A stretch of DNA of 64,000 bases from Eunapius fragilis (GCA_963681505.1 OY811972.1:8257257-8321256); one strand, 5' to 3'; positions 33,840-44,425 are shown, counted from the stretch's first letter. Numbers and translations: made by a program. Notes: generated from the sequence alone by a model not told the origin.

Positions 33840-35370
33840 ACGTACACATCATGTGCTGTTCATTTTAACTGTTAGATTGTTCCTAAGCTCTGGAAGAGCA
33901 CCATTATGTGTGAGCAGGATACATGTACATGTAGCAAGGTTTTCTATTACTATGTAATGGTAAGGTATTGCAAAGGATGAGTGGTGTATCTACACCCCAC
34001 ACCATCTATCTGCTTTGGTGCCACCACCTCTTCAGTTCACTCCACTGATTATTTGAACACACTCCTCATATATTGCTTATCTAACCAACAGCACAAGTAT
34101 CAATTCTCTTCATATTTTATAAATCTACAGGTAAAGTACAGAGTGTGGATGGAGAACATGTGTACAGACTGCTCTTGTTCTAAACATACATGTAGCTTAA
34201 AAGCTTTATTCCTACACATCAAGGGTTGTGATAACCTGTGCTTGGTTGGTACACTTTTATCAATCACCTGCCCCTTAACTGAGATAAATTTGGGGCTCTT
34301 TACATTAAGGTATGCCATAAAACTTTCTATGGGCAGATGTTGGGAATTCCAATTGGGTGATGGCTGACCAGTGTCCATCAAAGGGTGGTAGAGACAGCAT
34401 GTACAGTTTTGGGTGGATGTGCTATGTGCCCCAGAGTGGATCGTTGATTTAATACAGGAAGGGTATGTGATACTGTTCTACTCCAAACCTACGGCGTATA
34501 CAAGGACAAATTAGCAGTCGACGTGGGTGAACACAGGATTTGTGGACCTTGCTGTTGCTGAGCTGCTCAGTGGGGATTATGTCCAGACAGTAAGTGCTAG
34601 ACCTTATATTTGCAGCCCACTGTCAGAAGAAGCGCTTGGTGCTTAACCTGCGTCATGTGAACGAGTTAGTACGGAAACAGAATTTAAGTATATGAAGACT
34701 TGCGTATTGCCATGATGCTTTTCAGATCAGGTGAGTATATGATTTAAAGTCGGGTTACCACCATGAGGAGGTGATGGAGGCACATCAAAGTACTTGGGTT
34801 TTGATGGACCATCTAAACTTATGTGACCCTTCGTTATGCTATGGTGATCTAAGGGGTTAAAAGCAGTGATGTACCTGGACAATGGCATATGTGCAGTTAA
34901 GGGTAAGATAGAGGCCAAAAAGGCCAGTGCATGGGTGAGGGATGCTCTTGAATGTGCGGGTTTGGTTGTGCATGAGGGTAAGTCAGTTTGGCTCCCATTG
35001 TTGACGTATGTATGCGGAATGGAGCCTGGATGAATCCCCGAGGGAGGAGAACCAGCTTGCTGATTACTTCAGTGGATTTGGACGACTGGCAGTTATATGT
35101 TGGGGCCTTTAGGCCTGTGGGGTCCACATACATGTACATACATGTAACATGTATATGTACCATACATGTGTAGATCTATTCACAGATAATTAAAATGTTC
35201 AGAACCCATCTGTTTAATGGATGGAGTCCTTAGTAGAGAAGACAGAACAGTTGGGTATGGACCCAAGTGTATTTGGCATGCATAGTCTGTGGGCAGGTGG
35301 TGCCACTGCTGCAGTGAGGGCTGGTGTGGCCCATCACTTATTCAAGAGGCATGGCCACTAGAGGTCACAA
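33840..35370 (+). pseudogene. DIRS-like element remnant E (RT to recombinase tail)
   Basis: RT start at 34,400-34,640 (LLSGDYVQTVSARPYICSPL) and the RT tail region at 34,880-34,990. At 35,013-35,110 an RNase H end reads REENQLADYFSGFGRLAVIC in one frame and SVDLDDWQLYVGAF in another. The recombinase box GMHSLWAGGATAAVRAGVAH and HLFKRHGH lie at 35,270-35,360. The N-terminal half of the recombinase is missing. Confidence 0.75.
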
Positions 35371-35731
35371 TCTGTCAAGGATGGTTATGTAAAGGATGCT
35401 CTGGAAACTCGTTTGTCGGTTACTAAGCAGTTGGGAATATAACTCCCAACTGGTCAGCCCGTTCTTTGTTTGTCTATTGTGTCTTATTAAGATGGTGTGC
35501 ACAGGTGAGGCTACACCTACATGTATGGTTATGTGAAAAGGGACTGTGGGGATACCTAGCATCATAGTTCAATACGATTTAAAACGTGACAATGTTGATG
35601 ATATAAATGTATGTGTTGTGGGCAGCAATTTTATTAATGGTACATGTAGCCCTCTGCCACTGCATCCTTATAACATCCCTCCATACCCTCATTAGTCCAT
35701 ATACATCTCTCCACAACTAAACATCACTTAC

Positions 35732-35833
35732 ATCAGATCTTGCTATATTCACTCCAGCACCAGCTCCCAACAAGGTCTGTACTACATCATGATGACCCTT
35801 CTGACTTGCCATAAACAGTGGAGTTGCATTGGT
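35732..35833 (-). CDS. Ankyrin exon 4 (102-bp type)
   Basis: Phase 0/0, donor TGAT|gtaagt. Reads TNATPLFMASQKGHHDVVQT then LLGAGAGVNIARSD. Almost the same as exon 10 (20,533), suggesting gene conversion or recent copying between the two. Confidence 0.88.
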
Positions 35834-35879
35834 CTGGTAAGGAGAGAAAGAACAAAGGCATCACAGGTTTACATGTACA

Positions 35880-37260
35880 TGCAATATAATGCCCAGCCTA
35901 TATGGCTTAGCCCTTCAGCTGTTAGGTTGGTGTATTCAAATGTGAGTGATACTGGCTATTGGGGGTATACAGTGGAGCATGGCGGCCTGCATGTTGCACA
36001 GGGTAGCTGGTTGCCAGGAGAAGCAGCCCAGAGTTCTACGGGAAGGGAATTGGTGGTGGTGCTTAGGGTACTGGACTCCATTGCACACAACCTGTGTAAT
36101 ATGAGAGTACTGGTGGGTAGTCGACAGACACACTTGAAAACAGATTTGTTAAAGATTGTTGAGGTGTGTATGCTGAATGGAGCCTGGGTACACATACAAG
36201 TAGATGTACATGTACCACAGATGAGTTTGGAGATAACTAGAATGCTCAGTTGGACAGGATGGATGCATTCACAGTTCACTGGGGTTAAGAGAATAATTGG
36301 TTGTGCCCACCACCAGGGCTGGTGGTTAGAGTGATTAGACATGCAGAGGTGCTACCAACCACAGTGCTAAGCAGTAGAGCTGCTAGTAAGTACCTGGGTG
36401 CCTTCAAGAGATGGAAATCAGGGTTGTGCATGAGGGTAAGTCAGTTTGGTTCCTGTCACTTAAGCACAGCATGGTTGGGATTCGATGCAGACCTAGAACG
36501 GGGCTGTGTTTTGGTTCCAGAAGCTAAGTTGGCAGCGTTGCGTGCCATGTTGCAGATCATCGGGGTAGCCACACATCTGAATGCAGGGTTTATAATACTG
36601 CCACTTACAATCGAAGTCAGAGAAAAAGTAGAAAGAAATGACTATTTAGCTAGCACTGTTTTGATGAAAGCCAATATCCCACAAAATATCCAATATGATG
36701 TGAATTCAAGTTGATATGAGCAGCATAAAGTTATCCTTAATTCAGGATTTCCATCCTAATTAAAGGATGGAAATAGATTGGGGCAGGAACCATCATTGTC
36801 TGATGTCAGACTGTTAGTAGTATGCCTGGTGGCATTTGCTGGTTTTATGCATTGTGATGAGTTGTTAAAATTGCAGTGCTCTGATATTGCATTTGGCACA
36901 GAAAGCATGACCATAAAAATAACATCTAGCAAGACAGATCAGTATTTCAGCATGGGTGGTTTGTGTACACAAGAGCATGGCAAAGTGTTTTGGGCAAAAG
37001 GTGGGCAGTGATTGAGTAAATCAGGGGGTTGGGGGGGTGGGGGGGATCAGCTACACAAGACTTAGTGAGTTGCTACTAGAGAAGACAGAACAGTTGGGTA
37101 TGGACCCAAGTGTATTTGGCATGCATAGTCTGTGGGCAGGTGGTACCACTGCTGCAGTGAGGGCTGGTGTGGCCCATCACTTATTCAAGAGGCATGGCCA
37201 CTAGAGGTCACAATCTGCCAAGGATGGTTATGTAAAGGATGCACTGGAAAATGGTTTGTA
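35880..37260 (+). pseudogene. DIRS-like element remnant F (RNase H and tyrosine recombinase)
   Basis: RNase H: SNVSDTGYWGYTVEHGGLHV, then AQGSWLPGEAAQSSTGRELV and NMRVLVGSRQTHLKTDLLKI (35,930-36,160). Recombinase: SLSDVRLLVVCLVAFAGFMH, CDELLKLQCSDIAF and MTIKITSSKTDQYFS (36,790-36,990), then HSLWAGGTTAAVRAGVAHHL at 37,122 onward. The expected H-x-x-R Arg is Trp, and a TAG stop replaces the following Trp codon. The RNase H frame is the best preserved in the window. Confidence 0.8.
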
Positions 37261-37666
37261 ACATGTACATTGCATTGACAACATTGAACATTTAGAAATT
37301 ACATGTACATGAACATGTGGTATAAATTATATAATAAGTGGCCACTGATCTCCAATGTGGGATAAAAACATAATTGTAAGAACCTCATGTTATTACATTG
37401 ATAATACAGTCCTATTGAATCATTAACATCAGCCCCTGCCTATACACTATGCACTTGGGCCTGACACACCTGAGTAACGTGCACACTTCTTTAATCTCAA
37501 TAGCACACCTTTTGTGTACATGTATGTGTTGTGGGGGGAGGGGGTGGGGAGCAATTTCATAATTTTTATTAATGGTACATGTAGCCCTCTGCCACTGCAT
37601 CCTTATAACATCCCTCCATACCCTCATTAGTCCATATACATCTCTCCACAACTAAACATCACTTAC

Positions 37667-37768
37667 ATTAGATCTTGCTATATTCACTCCAGCACCAGCT
37701 CCCAACAAGGTCTGTACTACATCATGATGACCGTTCTCACTTGCCACATACAGTGGAGTTGTATTGAT
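37667..37768 (-). CDS. Ankyrin exon 3 (102-bp type)
   Basis: Phase 0/0. Reads INTTPLYVASENGHHDVVQT then LLGAGAGVNIARSN, donor TAAT|gtaagt. Paired with 40,396 as a module; the module is nearly identical to 26,062-27,530. Confidence 0.88.
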
Positions 37769-38258
37769 CTGGTAAGGAGAGAAGGAACAAAGGCATCAAA
37801 GATGCACATAAGAAGGGAGAACAGTTTGAAAGTGAATATGAAGAAGTGAAGTGAATGAGAGAAGTACAGAGGGAGAAGGTGCATGTTGGGAGGGTGTAGA
37901 AATGACAACATCACCAGATCAATTTGTATATGATGTTTTGCAACATGTTTACTGTACAGGTTGGTACACATGGTATGTGGTATTAGGGTAAGGACTGAGG
38001 TCACGGGCCTTGACCCACCATAGTGAGTAGGGTAATTAATAATATTCTACATCTGAAGTGCCAGCTGAGGGGAAGGGATGTACATGTACATACCATTAGA
38101 CCATCCATCCATACATATCGACCTACATATACAATCTATCCAAATGTTGTCCTGACATGGTGATTCGGTAAAATGGAATGCGGGGACAGGGATTAAAGAG
38201 ATGGAGCAATGTTTTTTATTACTATGTATTAGATGCTCTTGAATGTGCGGGTAATGGA

Positions 38259-39736
38259 GTATTGGTCTGTGTGCTGTGTACCATTCCAGCCTATTGGAGT
38301 ATTGGTCTGTGTGCTGTGTACCATTCCAGCCTATTGGAGTATTGGTCTGTGTGCTGTGTACCATTCCAGCCTATTGGAATATTGGTCTGTGTGCTGTGTG
38401 CCATTCCAGCCTATTGGAGTATTGGTCTGTGTGCTGTGTACCATTCCAGCCTATTGGAGTATTGGTCTGTGTGCTGTGTGCCATTCCAGCCTATTGGAGT
38501 ATTGGTCTGTGTGCTGTGTACCATTCCAGCCTATTGGAGTATTGGTCTGTGTGCTGTGTACCATTCCAGCCTATTGGAGTATTGGTCTGTGTGCTGTGTG
38601 CCATTCCAGCCTATTGGAGTATTGGTATGTGTGCTGTGTACCATTCCAGCCTATTGGAGTATTGGTCTGTGTGCTGTGTACCATTCCAGCCTATTGGAGT
38701 ATTGGTCTGTGTGCTGTGTACCATTCCAGCCTATTGGAGTATTGGTCTGTGTGCTGTGTACCATTCCAGCCTATTGGAGTATTGGTCTGTGTGCTGTGTA
38801 CCATTCCAGCCTATTGGAGTATTGGTCTGTGTGCTGTGTGCCATTCCAGCCTATTGGAGTATTGGTCTGTGTGCTGTGTACCATTCCAGCCTATTGGAGT
38901 AGTGGTCTGTGTGCTGTGTACCATTCCAGCCTATTGGAGTATTGGTCTGTGTGCTGTGTACCATTCCAGCCTATTGGAGTATTGGTCTGTGTGCTGTGTA
39001 CCATTCCAGCCTATTGGAGTAGTGGTCTGTGTGCTGTGTACCATTCCAGCCTATTGGAGTATTGGTCTGTGTACTGTGTACCATTCCAGCCTATTGGAGT
39101 ATTGGTCTGTGTGCTGTGTACCATTCCAGCCTATTGGAGTATTGGTCTGTGTGCTGTGTACCATTCCAGCCTATTGGAGTATTGGTCTGTGTGCTGTGTA
39201 CCATTCCAGCCTATTGGAGTATTGGTCTGTGTGCTGTGTACCATTCCAGCCTATTGGAGTATTGGTCTGTGTGCTGTGTACCATTCCAGCCTATTGGAGT
39301 ATTGGTCTGTGTGATGAGTACCATTCCAGCCTATTGGAGTATTGGTCTGTGTGCTATGTACCATTCCAGCCTATTGGAGTGTTGGTCTGTGTGCTGTGTA
39401 CCATTCCAGCCTATTGGAGTATTGGTCTGTGTGCTGTGTACCATTCCAGCCTATTGGAGTATTGGTCTGTGTGCTGTGTACCATTCCAGCCTATTGGAGT
39501 ATTGGTCTGTGTGCTATGTACCATTCCAGCCTATTGGAGTATTGGTCTGTGTGCTGTGTACCATTCCAGCCTATTGGAGTATTGGTCTGTGTGCTATGTA
39601 CCATTCCAGCCTATTGGAGTATTGGTCTGTGTGCTGTGTACCATTCCAGCCTATTGGAGTATTGGTCTGTGTGCTGTGTACCATTCCAGCCTATTGGAGT
39701 ATTGGTCTGTGTGCTGTGTACCATTCCAGCCTATTG
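38259..39736. repeat. 40-bp minisatellite, array 3 (about 37 copies)
   Basis: The longest array, with variant units (TGTGCCATTCC, GGAGTAGTGG, GTGTGATGAG, GTGCTATGTA) scattered through it. It ends at CTATTGTGTCTTATTAAGATGG as in arrays 1 and 2. All three plus frames are open (up to 504 codons) for the reason given for array 1. Confidence 0.95.
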
Positions 39737-39970
39737 TGTCTTATTAAGATGGCGTGCACAGGTGAGGCTACACCAATGGTGATGTGATAAGGAACTGTGA
39801 GGATACCATGTAAGGCATGTGGAGGGAGTATACAGCTTCTATGCTGCATGATCATTTCACCATGTCACTTCATTCATATGGTCAAGCTACATGTATATCC
39901 TAATCCCAGCGGTCATGGAAGCTAATAAAAAGTGATGCAGCCAATGAATAATAAACGATGCAGCCGCAGT

Positions 39971-40016
39971 TAGGGAGAAGGGAGGGGGGAGGGGGAGGGG
40001 GGAGGGGGAGGGGGAT
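39971..40016 (+). repeat. G-rich quadruplex-prone tract, longer paralogue
   Basis: Repeats of GGGGGA/GGGGGGA over about 45 bp. Corresponds to the shorter tract at 23,159, so the tract length has changed since duplication. Confidence 0.75.
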
Positions 40017-40395
40017 GTTCCCACATTGGGGTATGAGATTTAGCCCCAGAACAATCTATTTCCCTATACAGATGGTTTTGGTCATTGTACCACCACTCAA
40101 CAACATCATTCATCACCTCCATATGCTCATCTGACTTTGGACATTTCATTGGTATAGAAATTACATTTTGAACACATGTACATGTGGCATAAAGTATAAA
40201 ATAAGAGACCACTGATGTGCAATGTGGGATAAAAATATCAGCCACTAAGAAGGCACATGGTTATGTAACTGTAAATGCTATATTATGATTTTTACATGTT
40301 GTAACTTCCCCGAAACGTTTTATTCTAAATCATGTTAAAGTACAAGTACATGCTGACCACTTCATTGTAAATGGAGCAGATCATTTCATACCAAC

Positions 40396-40494
40396 CTTAT
40401 TAGTCTGATTGATATCAGCTCCTGCTTCAATGAGTTTCTTTACTACTTCAAGGTGTCCATTGAAACTTGCTGTCCACAATGGACTCCGACCGTC
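40396..40494 (-). CDS. Ankyrin exon 2 (99-bp type)
   Basis: Phase 0/0, acceptor TTGTATTAG, donor TAAG|gttggt. Reads DGRSPLWTASFNGHLEVVKK then LIEAGADINQTNK. Full canonical repeat. Confidence 0.9.
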
Positions 40495-41019
40495 CTAATA
40501 CAAGAGTGATCAATATAAATTACCAGTCCGTTGTGTTTTACAAGTAATAGTTGTGCAAGTACATCTACGTACATCTACACACAGTTCAATTTAAGTCCTA
40601 ACAAATGATTACGCATGCTACAGTTCATAATGTGTGCAGATAGTGGACCGTCTCCTCTGTTGACTGACCTGGTTAGTCAGCTGAAGTAAATTTGCCAAAC
40701 AATGTCTGGCTGACACAACTAAATGCATAAATTCATTAACTAAGTCAAATTGATATGTACATGTGTACATGTAAATTGAACAAATTGTGTTGTTAAGTGG
40801 TCTAAGTGGGGTTTGTGGTATATTAGGAAGCTCTTGCCATGGATACTATGCAATGCACTAAGAGATCTTACTTGCATGTGGCATTTGTGGCTGGCATAGA
40901 CTATCAAAGAAACACTTGAGGTATAAATAAACCTCAGTGTTGATAGCTGTTGTATGATAGTTATGTAACACACTTACCACCACTTAGTAATATAAGCCGA
41001 GTTAAAAAATAAATATGGC

Positions 41020-41310
41020 TCTTTGTGTACACAAGAGCATGGCAAAGTGTTTTGGGCAAAAGGTGGGCAGTGATTGTGTAAATAAGGGGGGTGGGGGGTG
41101 GGGGGGATCAGCTACACAAGACTTAGGGAGTTGCTACTAGAGAAGACAGAACAGTTGGGTATGGACCCAAGTGTATTTGGCATGCATAGTCTGTGGGCAG
41201 GTGGTACCACTGCTGCAGTGAGGGCTGGTGTGGTCCATCACTTATTCAAGAGGCATGGCCACTAGAGGTCACTATCTGCCAAGGATGGTTATGTAAAGGA
41301 TGCACTGGAA
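41020..41310 (+). pseudogene. DIRS-like recombinase tail G
   Basis: Carries VYTRAWQSVLGKRW-type shifted leader, then SELLLEKTEQLGMDPSVFGM, HSLWAGGTTAAVRAGVVHHL and the same TAG after RHGH as in remnants E and F. Truncated on the left. Confidence 0.7.
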
Positions 41311-41399
41311 ACTCGTTTGTAACATGTACATTGCAATGACAACATTGAACATTTAGAAATTACATTTTGAACATATGAACATGTGGCATAAAGTATAAA

Positions 41400-41560
41400 A
41401 TAAGAGGTTGAACAAAGGCATCACAGATGCACATAAGAAGGGAGAACATTTTGAAAGTGAAAATGAAGAAGAGAAGTGAATGAGAGATGTACAGAGGGAG
41501 AAGGTGCATGTTGGGAGGGTGTAGAAATGACAACATCACCAGATCAGCATTATATGTGGC
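41400..41560 (-). repeat. Ankyrin intron block lacking its exon
   Basis: GAACAAAGGCATCACAGATG through GGGTGTAGAAATGACAACAT matches the intron that lies next to every 102-bp exon (for example 33,238-33,365), but here the exon side is replaced by sequence like 21,480. It marks a lost exon copy. Confidence 0.6.
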
Positions 41561-41640
41561 AATAGTACATGTAGTTCAATATTCGGTAACTATGCCTGTT
41601 GTTATGGGGTATTTCAATTTTACTTATTACGTGGCGCACA

Positions 41641-41673
41641 TACACACACACACACATACACACACACAAATGC
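41641..41673. repeat. (CA)n microsatellite
   Basis: Interrupted CA/CACATA run of about 32 bp in the intron between ankyrin exons 1 and 2. Confidence 0.85.
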
Positions 41674-42212
41674 ACAACAGGTCTGCATTTAGAATGTGGA
41701 GTGTTTTTCCACTCTCATTATGAAGGTAGGGCTGCAAACACAGTTACAGTATCCAGTATAGAGGAGTCACATTTAATCTGGTATAAAGGACTTTAATTAA
41801 TTAGTTAATTAGTTATGCTTTATCAAATATGCCATATTAGACAGCTCACCCTCCATGGTAGTTTTCAACCACTGGTTTACATAATAAGTAGTCTCCCCCT
41901 AACCCTATTTTAGTCAAGGTAAAAGCTGATCTTAAAGTATGCTGGAAAACAAGACTGAAGAATATATGTACATTGTACATGTAATCTGATGTAAATAGGA
42001 AACTCTATTTCTAACTAATATTGTAAACCTTCTTTTAAGATTGTGTCAACAGTCAATGGATGATCAATGAATATCTATACCACATGACATTGACAACCTG
42101 CATGCATACGTTGTACATTGCACATAACATTACATCATTTCTAAGGTGAACAAATTTAAAGTGGTCAAGGATATGCAGACCACTAAATGGAGCAGATCAT
42201 TTCATAACCAAC

Positions 42213-42311
42213 CTTATTAGCCTGATTGACATCAGCTTCTGCTTCAATGAGTATCTTTACTTCATCAAGGCGTCCATTAAAACTTGCTATCAACAATAGA
42301 CTCTGACCTCC
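42213..42311 (-). CDS. Ankyrin exon 1 (99-bp type, divergent)
   Basis: Phase 0/0, acceptor CTATTAG, donor TAAG|gttggt. Reads GGQSLLLIASFNGRLDEVKI then LIEAEADVNQANK. It lacks TPL (has SLL) and has Arg for His in the GH motif, as often seen in an N-terminal cap repeat. Confidence 0.85.
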
Positions 42312-43433
42312 CTAATAGAAGTGATGTATTTGTACCTACAGTAATTACTACAAGATGTCCACTGTGTATACATGATATGCACAACTCATTTATTTCCATA
42401 TGCATAATGGAAACTGTTGACGTTACTCTATAGTGGTTTTTATTTCTCACAAATCACATAGGTACTAGTACATGTATGCTGATTTTTAATATACCAACAA
42501 ATCACAAGTACATTTAATAAATACAGAAATGATATTAAAATCATTTCTGTTTACACTATTATACTTTCTCCCTCTTATCATTTATCTTTCATTACTAATT
42601 TTCATGTAGCCAATTCATGATGATCCAATGTATTCATTTTTAGTCCTTCATTTGTGTGTACAAAAGGTTTTCATAAAAAATCATTTGACCAATCACAAAG
42701 GAGGAATGATCAATCAAGGTGATTTCCCATAATGAATCATATGAAAATTCTAACATTTATACATGTGCAATTGGAAGTGATTTCTTTGTTATATTAAGAA
42801 ATCCTATTTAAATGACTTGTCAGTGATTCAAATTACATAAATGTACTAGGCACCTGTATACTAGGCACCTGATAATGTTGAGCTTGGCCATTATTTTTGT
42901 AATGGCCCAATGTCTCAATTCACTCATCATCAGGTGAAGGCTTCGACTACACTCCACAATTGTATTGTCAAATGAGCACATTAGATATCGACCATGCAGG
43001 CACTCAGCGGCATAGCTATTCCCTACAGAAACAAGTTTTATATACGAAACTGATCAATTTGTTTTTGCGCGTGGTTAATGAGGAGGTTTTTGAGATTAAA
43101 AATATAACCACACAAAAGAAGAAAACTTGAACAGGTCCATTCCACATGGTAATCATCAAATGAATGCACATACATGTAGACCAGCTCAGGTTTTTAAACT
43201 CAACCACCTATTTTTAGAACGTCACACAAGTGATGAAAACATGATGACGATTTAAACGGATGAAGCTAAAAGGCATACAGAGACCTTGAAGGTAACCAGA
43301 TAAATATATAAATTAATATGTCGTGACCGCATTAAAGGTGTTATCCAGCCTAATAATGGCAGGCCGAGACAGCAAGTGATCCATTTCCTACTCTATAATC
43401 TATGATAGTGCAGAACATAACGAGTGCCTATAC
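42312..43433 (-). other. Intron
   Basis: AT-rich, mostly single-copy. Contains the tandem phrase CTAGGCACCTG (42,847 and 42,862). No repeat family from elsewhere in the window and no extra ankyrin exon are seen. Confidence 0.5.
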
Positions 43434-43499
43434 CTCAATAGTTCTGTTCATGTCATCACTCTTGGAGGGTGCTCTTGTATCCGTTGGTTGGGCTTGCGT
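43434..43499 (-). CDS. N-terminal exon, second of two duplicated 66-bp exons
   Basis: Acceptor CTACGAAG, donor TGAG|gtatag, phase 0/0, 22 codons. Reads TQAQPTDTRAPSKSDDMNRT then IE. Ser/Asp-rich and probably disordered. The sister exon at 43,577 is about 85 percent identical. Confidence 0.6.
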
Positions 43500-43576
43500 C
43501 TTCGTAGTTGGTGGAATGAGTGTGAGTTAATACATGCATTATCAGATAATAGATGCAATTTGTAACGCAAAGCTAC

Positions 43577-43642
43577 CTTAATAGTTCTGTTTACGTCATC
43601 ACTCTTGGAGGGCGCTCTTGTATCCTTTGGTTTGGCTTGCTC
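43577..43642 (-). CDS. N-terminal exon, first of two duplicated 66-bp exons
   Basis: Acceptor GCACTGTTAAG, donor TAAG|gtagct, phase 0/0, 22 codons. Reads EQAKPKDTRAPSKSDDVNRT then IK. Tandem exon duplication of this kind suggests either inclusion of both or mutually exclusive splicing. Confidence 0.6.
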
Positions 43643-43717
43643 CTTAACAGTGCATGGGTGCGGTAAGTGGATCGATGTGGTATTAGTAATAGATGATAAA
43701 CATCTATAGTCGCATAC

Positions 43718-43726
43718 CTGTCCCAT
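43718..43726 (-). CDS. Putative start exon (MGQ)
   Basis: ATGGGACAG|gtatgc gives Met-Gly-Gln and a phase-0 donor that fits the next exon. MG at the start could allow N-myristoylation, but the following context is weak. Another ATG 5 bp upstream would give an incompatible phase. Confidence 0.45.
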
Positions 43727-43806
43727 GTCATTATTTTCGTGTCTTCTGGGATCTCAGTTCTAGCAAACGACTACATGTAGAACACGCCGATCACGAATTC
43801 GATTGC

Positions 43807-43818
43807 GACGTCACGTGA
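43807..43818. promoter_or_regulatory. CRE / E-box overlap upstream of the ankyrin gene
   Basis: GACGTCACGTGA combines a CRE-type core (GACGTCA) with a CACGTG E-box about 80 bp upstream of the putative start codon. Both cores are palindromic. Location fits a promoter, but function is inferred. Confidence 0.4.
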
Positions 43819-44159
43819 GTTCTACCGTGTGATTTATACATATTCGTGTGGGCGAGGCAACCAGCTGCAGCATCTCATCTAGGACATTATATAATTACTA
43901 ACTACTGTGACGTCTTCTGTTGCATTATCATCACTTGGTCCAATGGACTATTTCATTTAAAACAATCATCATCTTTGATTTTAACAAAGTATAACATGTC
44001 TTTTATAATCTTCAGATTTTGTCTGCTATGTCTCTCCCTGAAGTTGTTCACTGGCTTGGTATCATCATTTTGAGGTGTACCACTGTGATGGAGGGAAACA
44101 ATTACTGAAGGTTATAATAACAGCAGCAACAATTCAATACATGAATACAAATATAAATG

Positions 44160-44425
44160 CCAATCTCCTCATGCAGCCTCTTGGCTGTCAGTGATCCCCT
44201 CTGTTGGTTTGGGCTTCCACCTGGAGTCCAACAAATACCAGGCTGCATTGAGATGGTGGCTGGGATTGAACACCTCAGGTGGGGTCATGTGCCCTTTCTG
44301 CCCCAAAACCACCCTTGATTCCCTTGGCCACCATGCAGTGACCTGCAGACATGGAGGAGATGTGGTTATACCACACAACCTCTTGAGGGACATTATTGCT
44401 GACCTTCGCAATTTATTTAGCTACA
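44160..44425 (+). pseudogene. LINE fragment: end of RT and zinc tail
   Basis: Reads ASWLSVIPSVGLGFHLESNK, YQAALRWWLGLNTSGGVMCP and FCPKTTLDSLGHHAVTCRHG then GDVVIPHNLLRDIIAD. It matches LINE 1 segment by segment (ASSWLAVIPSRG..., HHAVTCKGGGDVVLSHN). The endonuclease is lost after about 44,425. A shorter deleted copy lies at 8,950-9,300. Confidence 0.75.

Larger units (their letters stand above)
10661..43726 (-). other. Gene span: ankyrin array - NHR - ROCO-like GTPase - Death domain receptor-type protein
   Basis: Splice-bounded minus-strand exons join into one domain series: short N-terminal exons, eleven intact ankyrin repeats, an NHR domain in three exons, a P-loop GTPase with COR-like region in one 2-kb exon, a 78-bp linker exon and a Death-domain exon ending in TGA at 10,661. 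Known relatives by architecture are DAPK1 (kinase-ANK-ROC-COR-Death) and invertebrate NLR-like proteins. NHR domains mediate protein-protein or lipid contacts in Neuralized-type proteins, ankyrin repeats bind protein partners, and Death domains recruit other Death-domain adaptors. A cytoplasmic sensor or apoptosis/immune signalling role is therefore inferred. The phases of linker and Death exons match exactly (phase 1). Two junctions do not match (17,873 to 16,237, and 14,825 to 13,867), so at least two short exons are probably missing from this model. It could also be two adjacent genes. Confidence 0.65.

Noticed and set aside
22091-39736. Possible CRISPR-like arrays
   Set aside because: Units are contiguous with no unique spacers, and the context is eukaryotic introns.
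38178-39787. ORFs of up to 504 aa rich in Cys, Trp and Tyr
   Set aside because: Same minisatellite, longest array; no codon-level constraint and it lies in an intron.
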